From NCBI GenBank assembly GCA_028274465.1, contig CM051455.1, forward strand, positions 121,183,462 through 121,247,461: 64,000 nucleotides of DNA, read 5' to 3'. This document shows, in pieces, positions 42,737 through 55,235 of this stretch. Under the pieces are notes generated by a model that did no database searches, was not told where the DNA came from, and was given only the letters and a program-made list of their open reading frames with translations. Both the position numbers and the translations under genes were made by a program. Position 1 is the stretch's first letter, and the number at the start of each line of letters is the position of its first letter. This stretch comes from Plantago ovata (taxonomy: Eukaryota > Streptophyta > Magnoliopsida > Lamiales > Plantaginaceae).

Positions 42737-44849
42737 TGATAGCGTATATGTCCTAGAGACAGTCCTTACTAAGGGCATGGTGCCCTTGTAGAGGATATAT
42801 ATATACTATTACACAGGTCAACGTAATATAATATATGTTTGTTTCATTTTACTGTTGAGTATTGCTTTCATATTTATATTACACCAGGCTGCAGCATGTC
42901 ATATCTATATTGCTGTCTGTATTGATACTGAACATGTCCCCTCGGATAGATAACCGATCACACAGTTAGTGGGAGCTATGTGAGTTATCATCTATCCCAA
43001 ACTCTCCCTAGTCGTGGTACATCTCGGATGTGGGGGTCTGAATGAACCTGACAAGACTAGTATGCGTGGAGGTTATACTTGTTGGAGCAAGTGTGAGCCG
43101 ATCCCACAGCCACGGAACGGATTGTTGGACAATCAAGGAACGTTCCCATACTTGCGCATAGTTGTTCGAAGAAGCTTTATCGAACAATGGAAGTACCCAC
43201 CGGACACTCCCATCGATGTATACTCTACACCGACGTGTCTATGGGAACCGGTGAGTTGTCGAAGTGATGCCATTCGTCCTTTGCACTTACAGGACTTTAT
43301 CATCACATTTGTTGCTCCATATCCTTGGTGGACCCGTCGATGTCAGCTCTGAATAAGCAGTTGACCTAAGACACGATCCAGGATTATGGCTAAATACAAA
43401 TGGGGGTGATAAGTGATTCTGTGAAGGATTCATCTCTCAAGTGTAGCACAGGAGAGCACTGCTCGTAGTCTGCATAGTTGTGTTGGTAAAGTCACTGGCT
43501 AGTGCAAATGATATATTATGATGGTCATAAGTATATCTTAACCAAACAACTCCCTGAGACGCCCGTGGATGTATTATTGGGATAGACGCTTCATCGATCC
43601 TAGATACATCCGAGCAAGTCAGATGAAGGGACGTTACCATCGCCGCGTTGAGCGCAACAGGCTTCGCAACGAAAGGGTTAGCTTTGAGAAACCTCTCAAA
43701 CGTTCTCACGTATTAATATTGCAAATGGAACCGTCTAGGAATTCCATGTTGCCTAGTCTAGGACTTGCTTAATACGGTGAGGCCCTATGGGTCACACTAT
43801 GCGGTGATTCAGCCTATCAGGATATCCTTGAAGATGGAATCGCAATTAATTTGGAATTAATTGTGATTGATGGATTATAATTGATTTGGAATTAATTATA
43901 ATAATTGGTGGCTCAATTAATGATTTGGAATTATTAATTGAATTGGCTAAGTAATTGTATTTTATGTAAATACAATTAAAGATTATATTTTGGAAATATA
44001 ATGGAGGTTTGATTGTAAAGGATATGTTAATTTAGAATTAACATATGCACTTGGGGAAAAAAAAAAAAAAAAAATCTACTTGGAGTTTGGATTGCCTTAG
44101 AAATATATGTGGGTCCCAAAAGTGGGACCCACGTCCCGTAGGACAGGCGCGCGCGCGCGCGTGGCAGTATAGGGGAAGGAGTTCGACTCCTTCCTCTATT
44201 AGAAGTCCAAGGGATAAGTTAGATTTTCCTGATTGAGTTTTGATTTGATTGGGAATGAATCTAGACTTGATATTGGTTTCCTTGTGCGATAAGAATTAGA
44301 TTCTTATTCCTTTACGAAGTCTAATTGCTTATGCTTTAGGCTTCTATAGACTACTATATATAGTAGACTATTGGAGAGAGTTTTACATACGGTTACAGAC
44401 GATTTCACGTGTGATTTTGATTCACAGTTATTCTACCCAGTTTTCTTAGAGAAAATAAAAACTCTCCCCTCCTCCCTTAGCCTCACGCGCGCGCACACCG
44501 CCACCGGAGGGAATTGCCGCCCCGTCTTCTTGGTCACATAAAGAATATCCTAGCATTCTTCCGAGGCTGTTCATCCGTGGATACCAAGGTTGAGGTTCTA
44601 GGAGCTGGAAACTAACTCTTATTGTCTTGCAGATATACAGAGTATTGTAGATATCTTCGACTTCGACGAAGGAGAAGATACACCGGATTATTACGAAGAC
44701 TTGGAAGCTGCTTTGGAAGTAAGGTTAGTCTTCTAATTGACGTGTTTATATATATACGACATATGCATAATCAATTAACCAGTATGTTAAGAAAATTTTT
44801 AAAATTCCGCTGCGTACCCTAGGGGTAACTCTGACCATATTTTCTTACA
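42737..44849 (+). repeat. 3' LTR of copia B
   Basis: 2113 bp, nearly identical to 33375-35482. Differences seen include TGATAGCG for TGATAGTG, a longer A-run at 44057-44074 and a 2-bp loss in CTTCCGAGGCTG. Confidence 0.95.
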
Positions 44850-45924
44850 GAAATAAAATCTTCAACGTTAATCGTGATCCGTCTCGACTTGTTCTTCAAG
44901 TGAAGGACTCTAAGCCAAGTAACTAGGTTACATGCACTTAGATCCTTCTATAACAGTCTTGAGTCTTCTCTTCTTCATAGGAGTTTCTCGAGAATCAAAC
45001 TCCAGATATGTCTTCGATAATGGCCTTCATATATAAATATATATTCATATATTTATATCTTCATCTTTAAATAATCTTCCATGATTCTTTGATGATCTGC
45101 ACTTCTTTTAACATGTATAAGAAGGATACAACCAACAAAAAACGTGGAACTAATTAATTAATCAATTAATATATAAATCCAGGAAGCCAATGTCGCGACC
45201 AATGTTGAGCTAACATTCAACTCAACATTCACCATAACATCTCGTCATTGTTCCTGCACTTCCAAGTTTGTTGCTTAGGCGAAATCCTTTCTTATCATCA
45301 TACTCCATTGTCCTTTAGAGTCTATCATTGTGCATGAGTCCTTCTATGAATCTTTCATCTAAGTCCAACTCAATTAAGATTTTCACAAGCATATTCGACT
45401 TGTATTTTTCTCCAAGCTTCCTTAATGCTATACTTTTCATAACCTGACAAAGATCAACAACTAAAACTGTGGAACTAATTAAATCAGTGAATAAAGGTAA
45501 AATCAATAAATAATTATAAGTGCAGAATAACCAATGTTGTAATCAATGTTACACCAACATGTTCCATAACATTCAATCACAAGAAATCTTCTGCACTTTC
45601 AGTATTGAAGGCCAACACTTAAAAATAAATAAGAGAAGTTGTAAGGCGCCTCTTGGATTTGAAGCAAGTTTTCAAAAGAGTATAGATCGATCGAATCCGA
45701 GTGCGTGAAACGGAGCAATTAGAGTAACTGGGTTGGTAGGGTTGTTGGCTTCTAGAGATTGCAAATTGATAAATCTTGGAGGGACTGAATCAAGTTTGGG
45801 TCTTGCAACTAATTAAAGAGGTCAAAGCTAACGGAGGAAGGAGCTTGTGGAAAATCGTTGTGCTCAAAGGAAAAGTGTGGGGTTGTGTACTATCTTTGCC
45901 TAATGAATTAGCACGGACATGTTA
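44850..45924. other. flank of copia B with a degenerate direct repeat
   Basis: The continuation of the sequence interrupted at 33374. About 45120-45290 and 45435-45605 share a scattered pattern (GTGGAACTAATTAA..., CCAATGT...CCAATGTT..., ATTCA...CATAACAT..., CTGCACTTYCA). Short open frames are present but none is recognisable. Confidence 0.5.
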
Positions 45925-46562
45925 CACCACCCGCATCAGTGGTTTAAGGCTAAAGCCAGTTTAAGAGCTTAAACTGGCCTTAGCCGCGTTTAAGCAGTTT
46001 TCGCCCGCATCAGTCACTGCTTAAACGCTGTTAATGACAGTTTAAGGTCTGTCACGTCATTTTTTTTTCAATTTTTTAATTTTTTTTATTTATGTTTTTA
46101 GTTAAGGTAAAGAAGAAGGAAGATTTGTTGTAAAGAATTTCATACGAAATCAAGTTAATAGATGAAAATCACAAATATATTACATTAAGTTGTACCGAAT
46201 TTGGAGTGTTGAGACTGTTTGATTTTAATTAAGAAGGGAAAAATGAGTTGGAGAAGGTGTGAACAAACATATCCAAGAGTGGTGTCTATTTATAGATCTC
46301 GAAAAGTTATATCCGTTGGTAATTTTTATTTATTTTTAGCATTTTTATTTTAAAAGTTATGACCGTTTGAAATTTAAACGGGAGAAAAATTTAAAAACAG
46401 AAAAAAAAAAAAAGGGTGGAGTCCACCTTAGTGGACTCCATGTGGCGCCAGCCTAGTGGCTGGTGCCACTAAACTGGTCCGCGGTTAGTATAACCGCGGA
46501 CCGCGGTTAAATCGCATAAAACGCGGCTTAACCGCGTTTACCTCCTGCTGATGCAGGAGGTC
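45925..46562. mobile_element. PIF/Harbinger-type MITE candidate
   Basis: 638 bp between TTA (45922-45924) and TTA (46563-46565). Ends are CACCACCCGCATCAG and, read inward, GACCTCCTGCATCAG. Internal inverted segments include GTTTAAGC-type repeats, GGAGTCCACCTTAGTGGACTCC and a CCGCGGTTA-rich right side. No transposase. Confidence 0.65.
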
Positions 46563-47354
46563 TTAGGCCAACAACAAAGGATACTTAGTCCGGATAAATC
46601 AGCACACATGAAGTAGTGTTGAGGTCAATAGCTAAGGGACATTTAGTCCGATCAGATATGCTAAGTGATACTTTGTCTAATGATTCAACAAATGTATACT
46701 TTTTTTAAAGTGCATTAGTTGGCCTTTTTTAATGTATACTGGAGCTTGTAAAAAATTCTTCCGTGCTTGGAAGATGCCAAAGATCGACGTGTACAGTTGC
46801 AGAACCTGTTGTTATGGCTTGAGATGCACATACCAAATTGGACAAATTTTATTTCCAATTGGGTTAAAGCATGCACACCTTGGTCCATATAGTATCCATT
46901 TGGCTCATAGTTTTGTGCTTGTGACTAACTTGTGGGTTTCAATTGTGGTATCATTTGGTAAACAACTCATACTTTATTCCTCTAAATTCAATTCTATGCA
47001 TAGAACTACAATGCACATTTACTTTATTGAGCTTGATAAAACCGTGGGTTTTACGTAGCAGATGAAGAAGAAGGGAATAGAAATGGTGTTGTATGTTTTA
47101 GAGAGACATCCCCAATTGTAACCCATTTCTATTTGGAGTTGGATAAGGCTTAAAAGCATACTATCTTTCTATAAAATTAAAAACAAAAAGAAAAAAAAAA
47201 AAGAAAAAGACACACCCTCTACCATCCACTTAAGAGTTCAACTACGGTTAACTTACATGGATGGATGCATGCTTCTTCTTGTTCCATTTGAGTAGCCAAA
47301 TAAATATGTGATCCGCAAACGGTGTTAGGCTCTGTTATTTTCATTTGAAAATTG
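46563..47354. other. intergenic, nothing recognised
   Basis: AT-rich sequence with a 108-codon open frame (46732-47058) that shows no recognisable domain and no flanking splice logic. I do not support it as a gene. Confidence 0.5.
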
Positions 47355-47595
47355 ATTAAGTTCAGTTCAGTTCAGATCAGATCAGTTCAGTTCAATTCAA
47401 TTCAGATTTACCTAATATAATTTTGTAATACAAATAAGTTCAGTTCAGTTTAGTTCATATCAGTTCAGTTCAGATCAGATCAGATCAGTTCAGTTCAATT
47501 CAGATTTGCCTAATATAATTTTGTACTATAAATAAGTTCAGTTCAGATCAGATCAGATCACATCAGATCAGTTCAGTTTAGTTCAGATTTTTTCA
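47355..47595. repeat. TTCAG/ATCAG pentamer satellite
   Basis: Runs of GTTCA/GATCA pentamers (AGTTCAGTTCAGATCAGATC) in three blocks, separated by two copies of a TTACCTAATATAATTTTGTA-type spacer. The higher-order unit is about 100 bp. Confidence 0.9.
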
Positions 47596-48516
47596 GACGA
47601 ATAGAACAGTACCTTACTCTTTTTCAATTGATTGATTGAATTATTATGGTTATATCAGTTCAAATTAAGTAATTTTAACGTTATCGTTCCAATAACTCAA
47701 ATTTTACAAAAACAAAAAATACTACTCCCCACCCCCTCGATCCTATAAAATTTTAACTAATTTTTTCACGTATTTAAAAAAAAATCACATGAAATTGAAA
47801 GTATATAGAAACCCGGAAGAATAATATATACAAGATATGACGGGCATACCCCAAGTGAAGTACAATGCAATCGATAAATCGACAACAATTCAACGTAAGA
47901 TCAATGCCTATTATCAAAAATCTAAGGAATATAAAAGGCTCTACAAAATTTTACAAAATTTTACCCATTGCAAAAAGAAAAAGAGCTATTAAATATATTA
48001 TTGTATACATTATATAAATTGTATTAGAAACTATTTTATACTTTAACAACTCCATTTAAATTAAAAAATCAACCCCATTAACTTTTTTATTATTGTAATA
48101 ATAGTCAATTTTAAAATGTGCAGTAATAATAATAATGGTATAATGGTAAAATTTATTTTTTTTAATTCAAATTTCGATGGTAAAATGATTTTGGATTTTT
48201 TAATAATCGAACCATTACAATTTCACAAGTAACATTACAAAGCTAGTAATAAATTATAAATAATCCCACACTTACAATAATTGAACCTATGACCTCTAGT
48301 GGCATGACACCTCAGTCTAACCAATAATAAATGATTTTGGATTACAGATACTATGATTGAGTCATTTTTTTCTCCTTTAATTTCTTTTTTCATTTCCCCT
48401 TTTTCTTTCCAAATTCATCGCACCACGTACACACAAAAGAGAATTTCCAATGACTGTGCTTTTTGCCCTTTGACCTTCAATATTTAATTCTTTTTCTGCC
48501 ATTTTGTTACCTACAC
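47596..48516. other. intergenic upstream of DMS3, with a SINE-like segment
   Basis: Mostly AT-rich. On the minus strand about 48250-48335 reads TTGGTTAGACTGAGGTG, then ~25 bases, then AGGTTCAATTATTG, resembling the A and B boxes of a tRNA-derived SINE. No complete tRNA fold, tail or target duplication was found. Confidence 0.35.
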
Positions 48517-48603
48517 TCTCTCTCTCTCTCTCTCTCTACCCCCCCCCCCACACTCTCTCTCGTCACTCCACAGCTCCGCTCCAGCAACTCCTGACGGCCA
48601 AAG
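48517..48603 (+). promoter_or_regulatory. pyrimidine-rich 5' leader of DMS3
   Basis: A CT-repeat (CTCTCTCTCTCT), a C-run and another CTCTCTC directly upstream of the DMS3 start codon. CT-rich patches near the start site or in the 5' UTR are common in plant genes. No clear TATA box was assigned. Confidence 0.5.
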
Positions 48604-51600
48604 ATGCAAGGTGGCGGCGATAACGGACGGAGAATGCAAATAGACGGTGAATCGCCGGTAAACTTCCTCTTCCTGTCCTTTTAGTCAATTTTTTTCCATA
48701 TCAATTTGGGTTTTAGGCTTGCGTTTTCCGTTTTTCTTCATTTTACTCGTACGGATGTTAAGAAAATCCTAGAAATGAACATGCAGCTGTGTTTTTATCA
48801 AGGAATTTCATGGATTAGATGATTGGGCGAAATTTCCAATGTTTTTATAGTTGCGTTGTATCTGTGAAAAAGCCGAAAGCGGATTTATTAGCTTTTGCTT
48901 TTCCATTTGTGATTATTTTGACTTGAAAATTTATTTATCGGTGTTTTTTTTTATTTGTTTGTAATGATTGTGATTTGTATTGAGGAGTTATAAGGTGGTG
49001 ATTGATATATAAGCTGTTGATATATAAGCTGATAGGATATTCCTATAAAATTAGTGTTATAGTAGTTGTAATGTTTGCCGTTTAAAAAAAATAAATATAG
49101 TCGCTTGTATTGTATGGGTCAACAAGTATGATATGCAAGGTGGCTGATGACTTATTCTAGTTTTTCAATGTTTGTTTTTGGTCTAGAAGTGGTGATTTGA
49201 ATGATTGTTACCTACATCACTTGCCATAACCTACACTTTGAGTTTCGAATAATTTGGTATTCTCTGTATCTACATTATTGCCAAACAAGAAGCTTAACTA
49301 TTTAAATAGCTAGTTTATGTGAAGCTCATTGTGTAACTTTTGTGTTGTTGAGGCTGAGTAATGACTAATGATGGTGCTTTTAGCAGGTGACACCGTTGAG
49401 GTCAAGGTCATTGGCCCCCTCCCCATTGGCACTTCAGCGCGCTGACCAGAATCCATTTTCAAGGAGCGGATCGCAAAATGGACCCCAGTCGGTTGAGTTT
49501 ATCGCAACTCATTCTAAGGTTTGTCAATTGTCAGTAAGTTTACGTGTTCATCATTTAAAAAAAAAAAAGTTTTATTAATAGGGGTAAGAGGGTGCTCACC
49601 CTTTAGTTTATCGGCTATCTATGTAAGTTTACTCACGGCTCTCAGGAGATGTTACTGGAGGTTTTCCATGTTCATCTGAGATAATGCAATTGTCAGATGG
49701 TGCATATAACTTTACGTTCTCCAGAAGTTACTTGTGGTTTCGAAGAAAACGGTGACATGATTTAGTGTTGTTGTAATTGCAGAAACTTCAAGATGACACA
49801 CAAGAGTTGGGTCAAAGAATCAAACACCACGACGAAAATGTCAAGTATTTAAAGTGTCTGAACAAACAACTTGACGATCAGATCCTCGATATGCAGGGTA
49901 AGAAGAAAAATTAAAATGATGATTAGGAGTATTATACATTTCTTTGCATATGAAATGTGCCTATGACTGAGCTACATCTTATTATCCACTAACAAGCAGG
50001 ATTTTGTTATATGGCTCCATATCTCCTGAAAACCATATGCAATATATAATTCTGTTTTCGTGGATCATTCCATCTTTACCATTTCAGTAGAACTCCCTTT
50101 CTTATATGTTCTAGTTAATATCTAATATGCTGCTGCTACTTGCTTATAGTTTCTCTTGGGAAGTTCCACATTGCTAAGGACAATGGGGATACTACTGCTG
50201 AGAGCGAGGAAGAGATAACCAATCACATTCTCAAACATGAAAGGTCCGCAGCAGCCTTTTTGTGTCGGTTGTTAAGTCTGCCTGAAGCTAAGACCTCTGA
50301 TCATTCCTTAACAAAGGATGTGCTTGGCGTTGTTGCTACACTTGGAAAAGTTGATGATGGTAACCTTAGCAGGTTGGTTTAGTTTTTTACCTTCTTTATT
50401 GGTCCTTGGAGGTTATAATGCTGGACTAGTCTGGTTTTCCTTAGTGCCAGTGCTAGTTCTTCCACATGTATTTTAAAACATGCTTTTTGTTGCAGTACGC
50501 CTTCCTTGCAGTGTAATTTATTTCTAGATATACACACAAGCTTATTTATGAACTCTCATGTTTTGTCTTCGTTTTTCTGTTGACCGTTTATTACTCTTAC
50601 ATAAAAGTTATGGGTAAAGATGGTGGGTGGGCTATGTAATAATTGTGGGATTCTGTCTTTATTTAGATGAATTCATGAATAGTAATTTTCTAAAAAGAGG
50701 ACTGAAAAAAACAAACAAACTAGTTCATCTGTGACTAATTTGCATACTGTCCAATTATGTAATTTAGGATGCTCTCAGAGTACTTGGGTCTTGAAACCAT
50801 GTTGGCGGTGGTTTGCCGAACATCTGAAGGTGTCAAAGCTCTGGAAGCATATAACAAGGACGGTTCCATCAATAAAAGCTCTGGTCTTCATGCATTTGCA
50901 GCTTCTATTGGGATGCCCCTGGATGACCGTTTCCGTGTTTACTGCCTTGAAAATCTCAGGTGTGTAAAGAAGAAAGTGAGAGTTCATTATATCATCTTCC
51001 CATTATGCTGTTTGATTGAATATCCCATGGGTTGCCAAACTTACACTATGTTCTTTATTGTGCACTGCGGTTGGTTTTCTTCTCAGATCATATTGTGGCG
51101 GGTTCATAGAGGATGACATTCAGCGGAGGCTTGATCTTGTAAAGCCAAAATTACACGGGGATACTCCCCGTGGGTTTCTTGGTTTTGCTGTGAACATGGT
51201 CTCCATTGATTACAACAACTTGTTCTGTGTCACAAAAGCTGGAAAGAATCTTAGGGAAACTCTGTTCTATGGCCTCTTCTCAAGTCTGCAAGTATACAAA
51301 ACAAGAGAAGACATGCTAAAGGCTCTTCCAGTAATAGCGAATGGAGCTATATCTCTTGATGGAGGAATTATAAGAAGCACTGGGGTCGTCTCTTTGGGTC
51401 ATCATAGGTGAGAGAACCTTGCCTTATTTCATAAAATTGCCATGTTCTTTTAATACTAGATACTTCTGAAATACAAAATTGACCCATTTTATGTTAGTAT
51501 GAACTGATGGTTGTAAATTGCACAAGAAATACATGCAAGAGTGTTTCTGTCTGAACAGAAATACAACACTCATACATGTTTTACACCCCTTAGTAATATC

Positions 51601-52352
51601 TCTTTGATCCTGCTCTTTTCAGGGGACATGTAGATGTCAAGTTCCCTGTTGGAGCCACAGGTGTCCTTCCCCAGAACTATGTTGAAATTGGTATTAAAAT
51701 AAAGGAGGCAAAATGGAAGAAAAGTCGAACTCTAGATGATTTGCAGAGAGAGGAGGAACTATTGAACCGTTCAAAGTTCATTTATGAAAAGAAGAAGCAA
51801 GAGTTTGTTGATTTTCTTGCGACTCAGGTAATACCTCAATTACTCAGTTGGAGAATATCATCGCACAGTCAATTTCAAGTTAGAGCAGCTGTGGAAATAC
51901 ATGAACACCCCTTGTGCCAAAATTCTTTTATTCACTTTTTTTTAATATTAAAAATCTCCAAAATACAATTCTTTTCTTCCTCATATTCAGAAAGTCTTGG
52001 TGAAAGAAAAAACTTTGTCAATATTCAGAAATACAGCGGTTTTTTTGTTTAGAGTTTCTGAAAGATGAGGTTATTTTGTTTAATAAAAATGACACATTGG
52101 GGGATTTTATGTTCATAATTTCTTGAACAACGGGGTGGGAAGTGAGATACTCATAGACCTAGTGCACATTCAAAAGAACTGCCATCAACTGTTGAAGAAG
52201 TACCTTGTTTATATTGGGGATAGAGTTTATATGTCATGATAAGCTACATTGTCGTTTCTCGATGGAATTTGGCAACAAAAATTGAAGTGTGATCCTTTTT
52301 GTTGTACTGTTTGCATCAGGGTGGACGTTCATTGTCATCAACCCCAAGATGA
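48604..52352 (+). CDS. DMS3: DMS3-like SMC-hinge protein of RNA-directed DNA methylation
   Basis: Eight exons with GT-AG introns: 48604-48657, 49387-49518, 49783-49897, 50150-50372, 50768-50959, 51087-51407, 51623-51827 and 52320-52352. Phases agree and give 424 residues (Arabidopsis DMS3 has about 420). Shared features: coiled coil (residues ~60-105, KIxxHxxNxKxLK pattern); [35 protein letters not shown]; an SMC hinge-like domain (~175-345) with [39 protein letters not shown] and [30 protein letters not shown]; a C-terminal [18 protein letters not shown] helix; and the end TPR. In Arabidopsis DMS3 works with DRD1 and RDM1 (the DDR complex) to recruit Pol V in the nucleus. Start chosen because MQGGGD opens the only exon that splices in frame. 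No lesion seen. Open frames extending past exons are intron read-through. Confidence 0.95.
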
Positions 52353-52727
52353 TTGAAGAAATGTATCAGATAGCTGCTGGTGAACCTGACAATTGCTAAA
52401 TCTGATGTAGCTTTGGGCTTTTGTCTCAGTTGAGAGGCTTTCTTACAATTAGGCCTACTGTATTTGACAAATATGAATTGTCTCCTTTATCCCCCCCCCC
52501 TCCCCCCAGTCGAGTAGTATAATGCAGGACCTTGGTTATATTAGGAATCAGTTACATTGCATCAAATTAATATGAGAATCCCCGAAGTCATGTACGTTTG
52601 TATGTGGTGGATAAAATCGCAATTGTACGATATCGCAACAAGTAGTATAATGATAATCGAGTATTTTCTCGGGACTGATTGGTTGAAAAATACCAACGTA
52701 TAGTATATTAAACTAATATTTGAATTA
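52353..52727. other. 3' flank of DMS3
   Basis: Probable 3' UTR, including a C-run (52492-52507) and AT-rich sequence. Nothing else is supported. Confidence 0.5.
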
Positions 52728-52993
52728 GGTGGGAATAATAACTGAGAACTTTAAACTAGGATATTATTATGGTATGGTCGTTTACTTTTTTTAACTTCCC
52801 AATTAGCGTCTCTAATAACAAAAATAATTTAGTTCATCATAGTTCATCAATTTCATTTTAGGTGGGAATAATAATTGAGAACTTTAAACTAGGATATTAT
52901 TATGGTATGGTCGTTTACTTTTTTTAACTTTCCAATTAGCGTCTCTAATAACAAAAATAATTTAGTTCATCATAGTTCATCAATTTCATTTTA
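52728..52993. repeat. 133-bp tandem duplication
   Basis: Two nearly identical adjacent copies (52728-52860 and 52861-52993), beginning GGTGGGAATAATAA and ending CATCAATTTCATTTTA. Confidence 0.95.
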
Positions 52994-53315
52994 GGTGGTG
53001 AATTAGGCACCGTTCCAAAATTGAATTTTGGTTGTGCGAAATAGCCTTAATAGTAGTAAAAAAAAAGATAAAAATAAAAAAATATTAATGATTGTTTTTG
53101 TAGTCTCTTCTTCCCCAAAGCTTCGGTATCGAAATTATTCCGTTAATGGTAGAGCTACTACTCCACCGATCTGGTGGAGCCACCGATGTCGTAGCTTTGG
53201 GAAAAACGATAAAAACAAGTTATTATTTTTATTTTTAGTTTAGTTTATCATTTTAGTTAGGTTTTTGTTAGTTTTTTTTTTGTTGTTGTTCTTAAATGAA
53301 TGTAGAGGTATGTTG

Positions 53316-53978
53316 TAGGACTGGGTTCGGGCGGGTCGGGATATATCGAAATAATGTCGGGATATTTCGGGATTGGGAATTCAGGATTCGGGCGGGAATT
53401 TGGGTTCCCATCTTTAATTTTGGCTTTTTTAAAGACAAAATAAAAGCTCTTTTATACACAATGCATAATATTTTTCTTTAATATATTGCTATTAATATAA
53501 AAATTCAACATATTTTTCATCAATAGTAATCGTAATTGAAACACTAACAACTAGTTTTAATCAAAACAAAATAAAATCAATCAACCAACGATAATACATA
53601 TGATCGAAAAAGAATCAATATTATTGATTATTATACTAACTAAGAAATTATAATCAACGTGAAAAATCATTAAGAAACTAATTAACTAATCAAACAATCT
53701 CGTATAGACTTACTTGGATTGATGGAATCATAGGCACAACGGCAGTGAAAGTAAATATGTAGTTTTGAGGTTTTGGAATAACTAGGTCTAACTAGGTTTC
53801 AGTGTGTGTGTAAATATAAATAAAAATATAATATAAATATAAAATACCCATTCGGGGGGCAAAATCAATCCCAATCTCATCCCAAACTTATCAATGGGAA
53901 TTCGGGATCGAGATTATTCGGGAAATCCCAATCGGGATCGGGATTTTCCCAAATTCCCATCCCAAACACCCAGCCCTA
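53316..53978. mobile_element. non-autonomous hAT element, 8-bp target duplication
   Basis: 663 bp flanked by a perfect 8-bp repeat GTATGTTG (53308-53315 and 53979-53986). Ends: TAGGACTGGGTTCGGG on the left, TAGGGCTGGGTGTTTGGG read inward from the right. Subterminal regions are rich in TTCGGG/CCCGAA and GGGAT. 8-bp duplications and TAGRGCTGGG ends are typical of hAT elements. No transposase is encoded. Confidence 0.88.
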
Positions 53979-53986
53979 GTATGTTG

Positions 53987-55058
53987 TGCATTAAGAGACT
54001 TTGAGCTTGTTTGAAGGGATTCTAGGAAGAAACACCACTCAAACTTTCGAAAGATGCTGAAGAGGTCTCTATAGTGGACATGATTTCGGTTTACTGAAGA
54101 AATGGAAGAAGGGTTGGTGTATCTCTTAAAATGGGTTCCAGTGGTGAATTATATAGATATAGCTGAGTCACATTGCGTTGGATTGGATAAGATTGGTGAA
54201 GATAAAATTACAAAAAATAATATAAGATTAGTGAGATTTCTTTAGTCATGGTTGAGTCAGATTGCATTGGATGTCTGGAGATGCGATTGTCCGACAAAGC
54301 AAAGATTAGATTCATGATAAAAATCAAATAAAAGATATCTGACAGAGTAAAGATTGGATTCCTCACAAATATTCTCATGGAAGATGTTTGACAACACTTT
54401 CTTTTGGTCATTCCAAAATTTCAAGATTCAAATTCAAAATTCAAAGCAAATTGATGTTATTACAACGTACACCTGGGAAACAAAAATACAAACAAGTCAC
54501 ACTTCGCAAAGTAAAATGCAAGCACATTGCGAAAATTAAAATACAAACACGTCGCACTTAAATACGGAGTTCAGATGTAAATGACCCTATATTTAATAAT
54601 AAAAAATATTTAAAATATTATCATCATTTAAACATATGCTACTCCCCCTTATTTTGTTCGTACTCTTCACCTGGGGTGTATTTGCTTTTGGTAACGGTTT
54701 ATATACTTCTAATGCTCGATTTATGATGATACTTTCCAAACTTTTTAAGTAATTTGTTTGTGTTGCTTACAAGTAAAACAGATCTGATGTGAACTATAAT
54801 TATGTTATTTTCAATTTGGAGAATCCTGCATTGTATTTTAACCACCGTGAAGTTTGGAGAATTCTTGATGTTACTGTGGAAGAACTACAATAACGTGACT
54901 GGCGAGCATATATCAATGACTCATTGACTAGCTGATAATTGTTTCTGAAGAACTGAAGTGTGGAGCTTGTTTAACTGTATTTGTATTTCATATTAGCTTA
55001 TTATATTTGAGTGACCATTGTATTATTAATTACATATAACTACCTGTTAAGTTGTTCT
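53987..55058. other. intergenic, nothing recognised
   Basis: AT-rich sequence with a loose repeat of TTGAGTCAGATTGCATTGGAT near 54160-54270. No coding or RNA gene supported. Confidence 0.5.
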
Positions 55059-55200
55059 AATTACATCTAGGTTCACGAATTTGAATTTTCGCGAACTAAG
55101 GCTTGGAAAGTAATATTTTGTCCCTGACAAAATATTTGGTTTTCTCTCTCCCAAACAGACTTTGGACACGTGCATATCACGTGTGGACCTAGATGTAATT
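55059..55200. mobile_element. short foldback/MITE-like element
   Basis: 142 bp with inverted ends AATTACATCTAGGTTCACG and, read inward, AATTACATCTAGGTCCACACG. No convincing target duplication. The ends resemble the AATTAC-T-TGGTACC ends of the Mutator-like foldbacks, so this may be a distant relative. Confidence 0.5.
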
Positions 55201-55235
55201 AATTATATACAACTGGGGTTGGATGAAAATTAAAA

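Noticed and set aside
45315-45506. 63-residue frame with KSIALRKLGEKYKSN
   Set aside because: It looked faintly like a transcription-factor tail, but there is no supporting domain and it lies in a degenerate repeat.
46732-47058. 108-residue open frame
   Set aside because: No domain, no codon or splice evidence, and AT-rich context; not supported as a gene.
51741-52052. 103-residue version of the DMS3 C terminus ending in the intron
   Set aside because: A GT donor at 51828 and an AG acceptor before 52320 give the conserved short last exon ending in TPR; the longer frame is intron read-through.
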